Source: Diadema setosum (lineage: Eukaryota; Echinodermata; Echinoidea; Diadematoida; Diadematidae). Taken from it: a stretch of DNA of 64,000 nt. Where the stretch lies: NCBI RefSeq assembly GCF_964275005.1, contig NC_092700.1:15780617-15844616 (forward strand). Reading direction: 5' to 3'. Positions within the stretch are counted from its first letter, which is position 1; the number at the start of each line of letters is the position of its first letter. Of the stretch, positions 55,208 through 64,000 are shown piece by piece. The notes beneath the pieces are model-generated. The model searched no databases, was not told the origin of the DNA, and was given only the letters and a program-made list of their open reading frames with translations. The position numbers and the translations under genes were made by a program.

Positions 55208-55561
55208 AATTGAAATGAATAAAAAATACGCATCGGTTATCGCCAACTTTAATCCAATTAAATAAACCATGTTGACTATAAACGATAGTAAAACCAGGCT
55301 GTAGAACGTCGTAATAGAACTCATTTTAGAGCTGATTTGCTTAGTTTGTTCCTTCAAAGGCATCACGGGTGCAATGTTTTCTGTTTTTTAGAGCAGTAAA
55401 GGTATAACATTAAACAAGAAATATACATTTGTACTATTGTAAGTGAGGAAAAGAATAAGTTATACGATCCTACGATCTCATAATTTAGAAGAATAGATAT
55501 TGTTTCTGAGAAACGATATTTCTCAGACCCGATATTCTATTAGAGACTGAGGTAATATTAC

Positions 55562-55700
55562 CAGAATACCAACAGATCAACGGACATCCACACGTATCAA
55601 AATGATGTATTCAACCTGCATGTCTTTACGCTTTAAATATAGTCGGCGTCAAAATGAAAAATGCGCATGAGCAGAGCATTGGTTGAATTGAGCCAATGAT
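55562..55700 (-). promoter_or_regulatory. Promoter module and shortened exon 1 of GPCR-7 (predicted)
   Basis: Minus strand: ATTGGCTCAATTCAACCAAT (paired CCAAT boxes), GCTCATGCGCATTTTT, TTTTGACGCCGAC, TATATTTAAAG, ATGCAGGTTGAATAC. The part of exon 1 with the common CTTCGG/GTAAG donor is missing; a weaker candidate, CTG before GTAATA, lies at 55561. The MYVNC-type upstream ORF is absent. The promoter is therefore well kept but splicing may be changed. Confidence 0.55.
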
Positions 55701-55752
55701 ATCACACGCCAAACACAGTTACGCATATGACGCTTTTACATTCACATACACA

Positions 55753-55755
55753 CAT

Positions 55756-55793
<38 letters not shown>
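55753..55793. repeat. (CA)n microsatellite upstream of the GPCR-7 promoter
   Basis: Pure CA run of about 19 units, about 55 bp upstream (gene orientation) of the CCAAT block. Confidence 0.93.
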
Positions 55794-55796
<3 letters not shown>

Positions 55797-57251
55797 TAGA
55801 CACGTACACCATGCAAACGTTATAGCATATTTCACAAATGTAGGAAAGAAGACATCATTTTTGTACTACAACAATTACGATGAGGAGGAAAACATGCATT
55901 TACCATGAGAATTTCGCATTACTGACACTTTGCTTCTGGTCCATACAATTTATGAAGTGTGATCGAAATTACACGTCTGCTTAGTTAAGAAAATTACATT
56001 GATAACAATCACAGGTTATGTTGTAGAGCATAATATAATTATAAAATGTATGCAGAGTTTATTTCCAAAAATAGGTGCATGTATATCCATTTTTTAACTT
56101 AAGATATTTGACATTGAAGCTGTTGAAAACATTCAAAAATGATTAATATGATATGTTATCATCTTAATATATTCAACAACATTTCGTATTCAGAAACGAA
56201 TGTAATAACATTGGAAAGAATGATTGAATCTCTCTTGGATGCTGCCTGTGCTTGAAAAAAAGTGAATACTTAGTATAGCATTTACCGGTTAGTGCATTCA
56301 AATTTTTGATATTATGTCCCTATCGCATACGTGATAGGGCCTGTGGTGAAATATATGTAACCACTTTGTAGAAACGAAATCTAATTTCCTTCCCCGGATA
56401 TTCTTGTTGTTGAGACTGCAATGTGGCATTAAGTGCGTAATCTACATCGTGGGATTTTAACTTGTTTTCAAGCATCAACTATTTTTCATATTAGTATTAC
56501 TTTTGGTCATATTTCTGTTGTTATCACAAATATTTTCATCTTCGATACATTGATTCGAATCTTGCTCATAACTCTCAGACGGACATTTCAATGAAGCCTA
56601 AGTATTGCATGATGAGAACAATGATTTTAATGGAAAGATCAAAATGCATAATGGCTAAAATATTAGAACGAAAACATGACTGCAGTATGCGTACTATAAA
56701 TAAGGTTAATAAGGGCGGAATAGTAATCAACGTGCTAACGTGTTTTTTTTCCCCTGGTGACCTAACACATTTTCATTGGCAATGACACTTAAATGCAAAC
56801 CAAACACAACATTGCTGTTAAGTAACAAAATATATATCTGTTAAAATTTCATGGCCTATGAAGTATTCTAATAGTTTCCTACCTGCATTCAAACAGCAGG
56901 ACCCGTACCCGTGGTCAGCACTTGCAATTCATATCAAAACAAACAAACAAATAAACAAACAGATAGACCTGTGCTTTTTGGAACTGTTGATTGGAGCAAG
57001 AACCTATGTGGTGCGACAGAAGAGTAATAAGAACAAAATATAAATGCGTTCATCTATGATTTACGTGAAGAAGTATGGTAGGATGACTTTCATGGAGATG
57101 TTGATAACTCTAGATGTTGATATTTTTATCATATAGAAAGAATACTCTACGTACCGTTATTTGTATAAGTCATTCGTCTTTCTCGTAAATTACCAATCTC
57201 TACTCATAATGAATAGCAATGAAAAAGGAAGGTTTAATGTCTAGACGTTCA
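55794..57251. other. Intergenic stretch between GPCR-7 promoter and GPCR-8
   Basis: No gene recognised. It contains diverged versions of unit blocks also seen upstream of GPCR-6 and GPCR-8 (for example AATGATTTTAATGGAAAGATC near 56621) and an AAACAAACAAATAAAC stretch near 56938. Confidence 0.5.
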
Positions 57252-58613
57252 TTAGACATCGACAATGTGAATTGTTGCGTCTGTATTACCTGTACTTCTT
57301 ATTTTTTCGCTAAACAAAGTCACTCTTCCCGATGTGTTAGTGGTTGGTTTAAACAGTCCTCCTATCGCCTTGCGGAATACAGGATTCCAAATCGTGTAGG
57401 GCTGTACAAATAGGATGTTGGCAGAATACGAAGGTTGAACAAGAGATATCCCGTCTGTGCCGGTGTCTATGATAAGAGGAAAACGACAACAAGGAACATA
57501 ATCTTGAGAACAATTTTTCTAGCCACAAGGTACTTAGTTGACGGGTTTGAGTCGTAGCAGTTTGAATCTTCTCCCAGCCTCCGGCGGGATTCTCGATGGA
57601 GCACCAGTGCGAGGAGAGCCTGGGCTACAAGCATGATGACAGCCGGTATGAGAAACTGTACGAGGTAAAGCATACACTGAGCCTGTGTTAATCTGAGAAA
57701 GCTGTGAATGAAAAGTCTCAATACACATGTCACCTTTCACACCAATCACAAAGAATACGAAACTGTTCGCCATAAATGCTAAAATCCATGTCAATACAAC
57801 AACTTTGCCAACTCTTTGCCTTGTTACAAGACGTTTGAAATGAAGTGGGTGGACGATCGCAATGTATCTCTCTATTGGAGTCAAGGTCAGAGTGAAGATG
57901 GAGGCATTCACTGAAACCCACATTAACATGGATGTGTAAACTACCTGGCAGTAGACATCCCCCAACCATGTTTCAGGAACCCTTAGTGGAGTCGGCAGCG
58001 GAACCATGAACACTGACGTCAAGATATCCGCAGCGGCCAGAGCACCGATCAGTGCATCAGTCAAACGGCAATTGTTGCGCCTTTGGAATAACGCCAGCAT
58101 CACGATCAGGTTTCCCACTATTCCCAGCACAGACATTGCTAGTTGTGGAATCGTCACCTATGTCCATGTAACTGACTGCCACTTCCAAGGCACGAGGGGG
58201 ACAGTAGATTCTTTCTCATTTTGCGCTGCATAATTCTGCGTACCAATCTCCACAGTATCTTTATGGACTTTTGTCAGGTTTTCGCGGTTGATTTCAAACA
58301 GGTCAAAATCCTTTTGTGGAAGTATCTGAATTTGAACGTTTTTGTCGCAGCGTGAAGTTGTTTCGATATATGAATAGCTCTCTTCAAACTGAGCAGAAAC
58401 CGGAACATTGTCTGAAGGTTGTCTGTGCGTCGTCAAATTTCTGTTGATTACTTCAATGTCTGAATGACTTTGAAATTTGATAACTGATTGCCACACTGTG
58501 TTTTGGGTAGAATGTTGATCAGCTATAGTGCTGTCCGGTTGTGCTTTGACACTAAGATGAACCGTTCCAGATATGATAAGAAGAATAGTCGTCCGAGAAG
58601 CCATCATCCTCAT
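57252..58613 (-). pseudogene. GPCR-8: class A receptor pseudogene
   Basis: Starts normally at 58613 behind an acceptor (ATTTTACAG, exon from 58628), with signal peptide and ectodomain. It then carries a TAG at 58158-58160 where relatives have the Trp of WTWVTIP before TM1. Next come a frameshift near 57675 at the start of TM5 and a second Trp-to-TAG change in the TM6 SWTP motif near 57470. A deletion of about 58 bp near 57398 removes most of TM7, including NPVIY. The 3' end remains recognisable (LFSEKI, then VDV and stop at 57252). ERY and the loop cysteines are still readable. Predicted intron 1 is 58629-60275. Clearly non-functional as a seven-transmembrane receptor. Confidence 0.93.
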
Positions 58614-58929
58614 TTTTGTTCGTTTTTACTGTAAAATACATGATATCATAAATAGATATGAGAACGTGACTCTAATATCGTGACTTCAGACGACCTTGGC
58701 TAATTAAAGTACATTTCTATTCAGTTTTCACTTTCTAAACTTGGTAAGATCATAAGGACAGTGGAAGTTTCATCAAAACCCAAAACGAAAGAACAATGGG
58801 CGTCTAAAATGACACCTTTACTTCGAGAAACAGTTGCCCATTAGAACTCCAGATACAAATCAACAAAATCAACCAAATCAACCCAATATTCCACCAAAAG
58901 TGAGCACAGGATTTGTGAGTTGCAATCAT

Positions 58930-59500
58930 TAAAAAAAAAAAACGCAAAAGCACCCTCCTGTGGGAGGGAGAATACCCCATCCCCCGTCCTTTTCCCGCCT
59001 GTTCTCCCCCGCATACTTATATAACATTTTTTTTTCCTGATTGTCAAAGAAATTCCAGCAAAAGCAGATCTTTGACATTCTAGTCGAAAATTGAATAAGC
59101 TCCTTCGAATCGTAGGGCATATCCCCTCCCACCCTCCCTTTGCTTTAAGGTTTCCCTCCGTGCACACGTAGTACACTTCGGGGATTGACAGTTTCGAAAT
59201 ATTCCACAAACAGTGTGTACCAGTTTGTTTTATTTCAATCTTAAAACTTCAAAAGATCCGTCTTGTGGGAGGGAGTATCCTCTCATCCCTCCAATCCACC
59301 TCAATAGACTTTTAATAGTAAACAGTGATGACGCACACTCGAAACAAGAGCGGAAATACCGGGATTTAGCCATTCAATTTTTCCTGAATATTTCTTTTTC
59401 TTACATATTTCACAGAAACGCTGAACTATAGGAAGGAAACTGCAAATTCCCCTCGTGTGCGAGGTGAGATACCCCCAAATCATAGACGGATCCACGTCTC
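58930..59500. repeat. Degenerate G/C-run repeat, inverted relative of the 4300-5330 array
   Basis: GTGGGAGGGAGAATACCCC near 58959, CATATCCCCTCCCACCCTCC near 59118, GTGGGAGGGAGTATCC near 59263 and CCCCTCGTGTGCGAGG near 59450 recur about 150 bp apart. TTTCGAAATATTCCACAAA (59192-59210), read on the minus strand, matches the TGTGGAATATTTGAAA word of the unit A/B arrays. It lies in intron 1 of the GPCR-8 pseudogene. Confidence 0.6.
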
Positions 59501-60275
59501 TGACACTCAGAGATTTTGGTAGCTATTAATTAGTTCTCATAATGGCTATTTACCAATCATACAGCAGGAGGGTTTTGAGGTTATCGTAATATATACCGCA
59601 TTTATTGATTTGGCTAGTAAAGTTGTAACCAATGTTATTCTTCCATGAGAACAGATAAGACGTTAGGTTCTAAGATTCGAGCCTTTTATGTTAGTTTTGA
59701 TATGCCAGATTAAAAAAAAAAAAGATGCGACATTGGTTATATAACTGACTTTAAATTCATTCTACAAAGTCATTAGTTTCAATGAGAGTCCTTTTTCACC
59801 TGACACTCCTTTGCGTTGTATCTAATCTTGTCACATGATTGTCTCCTATTATTGTTGAAGATACATCTTAAATTCAAATGAAAATAAGATAGTAATACAA
59901 CTAATTTCGTTTAAAATTGAATAAGCTACTTTGATTATACCGATACCACAACAAGGTTGTAAACCGTTCTATACCAGAGATTATTTAGAGCTGATTTGCG
60001 ACAGTTCATTACTTCAAAGGCATCATGTCAGTGAGTACAATGATTTTTTCTTTGGGGTATTCAAGGTATTAGAAAAATGTTGCAGAAACGTATTACTATA
60101 TTGCAGTGGCAAAACACATTGACGATGCAATCCTACAATCTAATAAGAAACAAATAAACCTCACCTTTCTGAGATAAGATAAAACAGGCCAGCTGTGAAA
60201 TGTTGTTCAAATTCTGTTTCTGTTCAGAGCCAATATTCTATTACAGGCTTCAGCAAATTATCTACAAAACCTTAC

Positions 60276-60440
60276 CCGAAACAGCTGAACTCCGTAAGCA
60301 CAGATTAATGGCAACATGGGCAGTTCACATACATCAGCACTTCTTCCTTGAAATGATGTATTCGACCTGCATAATAGGCTTAGATAGTCGTCGTCAATGA
60401 CGCGCATGAGCATAGCATGGGTTGAATTCAGCCAGTGATA
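60276..60440 (-). promoter_or_regulatory. Decaying promoter module and exon 1 of GPCR-8 (predicted)
   Basis: Minus strand: CACTGGCTGAATTCAACCC (CCAAT changed to CCAGT), GCTCATGCGCGTCA, ACGACTATCTAAG (TATA-like box changed), ATGCAGGTCGAATAC. Donor GTTTCGG before GTAAGG (60275). The upstream ORF at 60305-60334 reads MYVNCPCCH because its usual stop is lost. Changes in both CCAAT and TATA elements fit a gene no longer under selection. Confidence 0.6.
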
Positions 60441-60500
60441 TCACACGCCAAACACAGTTATACATGTTGCCAGGGGAATATACATACACACATAGACATG

Positions 60501-60502
<2 letters not shown>

Positions 60503-60532
<30 letters not shown>
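60503..60532. repeat. (CA)n microsatellite upstream of the GPCR-8 promoter
   Basis: Pure CA run of about 14 units, at the same relative place as at other promoters. Confidence 0.92.
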
Positions 60533-60533
<1 letters not shown>

Positions 60534-62583
60534 GAAACATTATCAGGCAAAAACAAAATCATTCATGCACCTTACCACATGGTAAGCTTTGATTTTTATG
60601 AAATTAACAATCGCGTAATTTGACGTTGCCTCTGATTATCAAATGTATATTCATATAACGTAACAGCAAAGCCAGACACAGCACTCGCAAGAATACATCA
60701 CTAGATACATCAAGCAGTCCACGTGATGCAAAATTATACTGCATGGTCTGCCTTTTCTTTATTCATCTTAATATCATCTTCTTTTTGAAATGCGATGGAT
60801 CAATAATGCATCAACTACAAAAAAGGAAGAAAACCCCCACATTATTTTTTTTTTGTAAATTTTGCTAACGTATGCTTGAATCGCCATTGCGTTTTATCAA
60901 AGAGCAGAGTTACTTGAGTACATGTGAAAAAAGCAAGAAGTGTAAAGTAAGCTTACTCCAACTATCTAAATATAGCGAAAGAAGTCTTTCCCTCCAAGTG
61001 GAATGTGATGGAATGTGAAATTAATGTTACGTTGACGTCGCAGATACTCCCTCAGTTAATCTCAATAGTCAACTCCCCGGTTCTATTGAAAGACTATCTT
61101 GCATGTCTTGTGAAGCGGTAGAATTGATAGAAATTAATTGTTGCGTTCCCTGTGGACCGTGGAAATGCAGCAGGTTGTGTGTTTTTTGTTTTTTTGTTTT
61201 TTTGGTTTTTTTTTGCAATTGGAAGAAAAGTACATCATTTTTGTAGAGCGGTTAAGATGAGAAGAAAAACCGGCATTTTGTAACAAGTTTTTTGTTACTG
61301 ACAATTTACCTATTTTTCCTCCCATGCCGATAAATGTGTTATCAAAATTGTTAATGTGATTATTCAAGATAATCATACGATTATGCACGTGATAAGACCT
61401 GTGTGAATACCTATTCAGTCTGTCGAATCAAAATCTAATCGGTTGCAAATAAGTCATGTACTTCTTCACCTGTCGTTGAGGTGATGTCTTCCCTCTGTGT
61501 GTAGTTGTCCTTTTTAACATTGACACATTGATGTATAATCATGGCTTATGACTTAGTGAACTCTTTATTGTGACTCAGAAACTTCAATAAAGTCTCAGTA
61601 GAACATGGTGTGAAGCAATGATTTTAATGAAAACATTCCAATGCGTAACGTCAAAAGACAACAATACTAACCCACATAAAGAATTCCCAAAGGCTCTTAG
61701 ATCTTAAGTACTTCATGAAAGATATTTAATTGTATTGGTGAGTGAAACATGCCTTCATGTATCTCAAATCCAACTATTTACATAAAGGTAGGTAGATGCA
61801 TTTGTATATGTATACTTTTTAGATTCGTAAAAGTCCTCGGCACTGATTTACTTTTTCCTTTGTGGCCCGTGGATTTTATCTTATGGTGGCCTAAAAAACA
61901 AACAGTCATATCAACTAACTTATAAGCAATGCGATAAACCATTCAAATGATTATGAACAATAATAACTTTTGGAACATCACCGGGCAAAATAGAGCGCTT
62001 TAAATAAATTGTTCTGTGATAATCTATTAAAGTAGGGAAAAAAGCACAAAACAATTAGATGAAACATTTTGAAACAATCGAAAACATGCAATGATAATTG
62101 TATGCAATTTTTTTTTGGGTTTCACTTTGTTGTTGTCAGTGGCAAAGAACTACAGATACACTAACTATAGATATAGATAATCCATAGGCTAGATATACGT
62201 ATTATTTTCTCGTTTTACGTTTTCGTAATATAAAGTAGATGAACATTATTTTATTGATGTTGAAGAATGCAAATATGGTTGAAATATGTGTAACATAAAT
62301 GGTATCGATAAACGCAATAATATCTAGTAAATATAAAATGCACTGGTAATTGGAGCGCTAATGGTTTTTTGGTGATCTAAGACACTTCATTGACAATAAA
62401 ACTTAAATGCAAGCCAAACATAATACTTCTCTGAAGTGACATGATATACATCTTTCACATTTTCATGGCCTATATACTTTTTCTGCTATTTTCCTAACTG
62501 CATCCAATCAAAGAACAAGACCCGTGGTTAAGACCTGCAAAATCTATCCAAAAAAAAAAAAAACCAAAACAAAACAAACATGC

Positions 62584-62615
<32 letters not shown>

Positions 62616-62985
62616 ATCCAAATACACATCCAAATTGGCCGACAGATGACGGTCTGAATATACATAGTAAATTTACAATACGAATGCAAAAGTTTGATGC
62701 AGAAGAAAATGTAAATGCGTTTATCAGTGATTTAAGTGAAGAAATATGGCAGGAGGGAGTCTCTTGGAAATGAAGTTAATAAATCTAATTATTTTGGACG
62801 TTTTTGCTTTGTTTAGAATAAGGAAATCATGCAAAATAATCTAAATACCAACATTATATTTATATAAGTCATTCGTCTTTCTCGTAAATTGTGAATCTGT
62901 ACTCATGATGTATTGCAATGTAAAATGAAGGCTTTGGAAAAACGTTTCTTTTAGACATCGACAATGAAAAATTGTTGCACCTGTA
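60533..62985. other. Intergenic stretch between GPCR-8 promoter and GPCR-9
   Basis: No gene recognised. It contains the ancestral unit block at 60920-61080, T-rich runs near 61180-61215 and a CA run at 62584-62608. The 3' flank of GPCR-9 (62860-62985) matches that of GPCR-8 (AGTCATTCGTCTTTCTCGTAAATT near 62869 and 57167), so GPCR-8 and -9 are close relatives. Confidence 0.55.
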
Positions 62986-64000
62986 TTACTTGTCATTTTT
63001 TTCGCTGAACAAAGCCGTTCTTCCCGATGTGCTAGTGGTAGATACGAACAATTCTCCTATCGCCTTACGGAATTGAGGATTACGAACCGTGTAAATGACT
63101 GGATTTGCGCAAGAATTGCAAAAGGCCAGGACAGTTAGAGCGGAACATAAAGGGCTGTACAAATATGACGTTGGCAGAACACGAAGGTTGTACAAGAGAT
63201 ATGCTGTCTGTGTCGGTGTCCATGAGATGAGAAAAACGACGACAACAAGGAACAGAATCTTGAGAACAGTTTTTCTTGCCACGAGGTACTTAGCTGAAGG
63301 GTTTGAGTTATGGCAATTTGAATCTTCTCCTAACCTCCGGTGGGATTGCTGATGGAGCACCAGTGCGGTGAGACCCTGGGCTACAAGCATGATGAAAGCC
63401 GGTATGAGAAACTGAACGAGGTAAAGCATACAGCCTGTTATAATCTGGGCAAACTGTGATTGAAAAATCTCAATGCACGTGTCACCCTTCGCTGCAGCCA
63501 CAAAGAATAAGAAAATGTTTGCCAAAAATGCTAGAATCCATGTCACAGCGACAGCCTTGGCAACTCTTTGCCGTGTTACAAGACGCTTAAAATGAAGAGG
63601 GTGGGCAATCGCAATGTATCTCTCTACTGGAATCAATGTTAGAATGAAGATGGAGGCATCCACTGAAACCCACATTGGCACTGAAGTGTAAACTACCTTG
63701 CAGTAAACATTCCCCAACCACGTTCCAGGAATGCTGCGTGGCGTAGGCAGTGGGACCATGAACACTGACGTCAAGAAATCCGCAACGGCCAGAGCACCGA
63801 TCAATGCATCAGTCGATCGACAAGTGTGGCGCCTTTGGAATAGCACCAGTATCACGATCAGATTTCCCACTATTCCTAGCATGGACATTGCTAGCTGTGG
63901 AATCGTCAGCCATGTCCATGTAACTGACTGCCACTTCCAAGGCACGAGGGGGACAGTAGATTCTTCGTCATTTTGCGCTATAGAATTCGACTTTCCTATA
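62986..64000 (-). CDS. GPCR-9: class A receptor, 5' part beyond the window, altered tail
   Basis: The frame is open to the window edge; the last ~18 ectodomain residues present (IAQNDEEST and following) match GPCR-8, so the true start lies to the right of 64000. The 7TM core is complete: GN in TM1, LAVADF in TM2, ERY (in LIPVERY), SWTPTQ, NPVIYTVRNP and the cysteine pair. After LFSEK the frame reads NDK and stops, because the A run in the codons for SEKI is one base longer than in relatives. The usual V-D-V end is therefore lost, although a recognisable GTCGATGTCTAA follows downstream. A sequencing error in the A run would be an alternative. The rest looks functional. Confidence 0.9.
   Translation of the reverse strand, partial: IGKSNSIAQNDEESTVPLVPWKWQSVTWTWLTIPQLAMSMLGIVGNLIVILVLFQRRHTCRSTDALIGALAVADFLTSVFMVPLPTPRSIPGTWLGNVYCKVVYTSVPMWVSVDASIFILTLIPVERYIAIAHPLHFKRLVTRQRVAKAVAVTWILAFLANIFLFFVAAAKGDTCIEIFQSQFAQIITGCMLYLVQFLIPAFIMLVAQGLTALVLHQQSHRRLGEDSNCHNSNPSAKYLVARKTVLKILFLVVVVFLISWTPTQTAYLLYNLRVLPTSYLYSPLCSALTVLAFCNSCANPVIYTVRNPQFRKAIGELFVSTTSTSGRTALFSEKNDK

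Noticed and set aside
1-64000. Search by eye for CRISPR arrays, tRNA genes, long terminal repeats and virus-like genes
   Set aside because: No regular spaced repeats, cloverleaf-like genes, paired long direct repeats or capsid/integrase-like frames were seen. A covariance-model scan and a translated database search would be decisive.

Overview
The window is a eukaryotic, AT-rich, mostly non-coding stretch carrying a head-to-tail tandem array of closely related rhodopsin-class (class A) seven-transmembrane receptors, all on the minus strand. Single-exon coding regions, strong local expansion and the style of the interspersed repeats fit an echinoderm. A sea urchin is my best guess, because that lineage is known for rapidly expanded GPCR clusters; this is inference, not proof. 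No bacterial features, tRNA, rRNA or CRISPR were seen. || Layout: 1-3282 has no recognisable gene. 3283-12633 (unit A) and 12634-23257 (unit B) are two copies of one ~9.4-10.6 kb tandem duplication, each with one receptor: GPCR-1 intact, GPCR-2 a pseudogene. 23258-25160 (C) is a third, internally deleted unit. Then follow GPCR-3 (27206-28618), GPCR-4 (34684-36093), GPCR-5 (39486-40880), GPCR-6 (46330-47736), GPCR-7 (52703-54100), GPCR-8 (pseudogene, 57252-58613) and GPCR-9 (62986 to the window edge, 5' part missing). GPCR-4 and GPCR-5 sit in a second, older tandem duplication (34717-39503 / 39504-44708). || Every receptor has a signal peptide, a ~125-residue N-glycosylated fast-diverging ectodomain, a strongly conserved 7TM core (ERY, SWTPTQ, NPVIY) and, in most, a C-terminus ending in a V/L-x-V motif that looks like a class II PDZ ligand. 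|| The most interesting signal is non-coding. About 0.8 kb (GPCR-1, -2) or 1.5-1.9 kb (the others) upstream of each start codon lies the same compact module: CCAAT palindrome, ATGCGCAT core, TATTTAAG TATA-like box and a short untranslated exon 1 ending in a GTAAG donor. That exon pairs with a conserved acceptor 13-28 nt before each ATG and often holds a tiny upstream ORF (MYVTC-like). A CA-rich tract lies just upstream of the module in most copies. The array therefore seems to have been duplicated as receptor plus promoter, and promoter decay coincides with coding decay in at least one copy. || Between genes lie non-autonomous DNA transposons, several with clear terminal inverted repeats and target duplications, a 5'-truncated LINE 3' end, degenerate tandem repeats and palindrome-rich segments. 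The A/B pair supplies empty sites that date some insertions.
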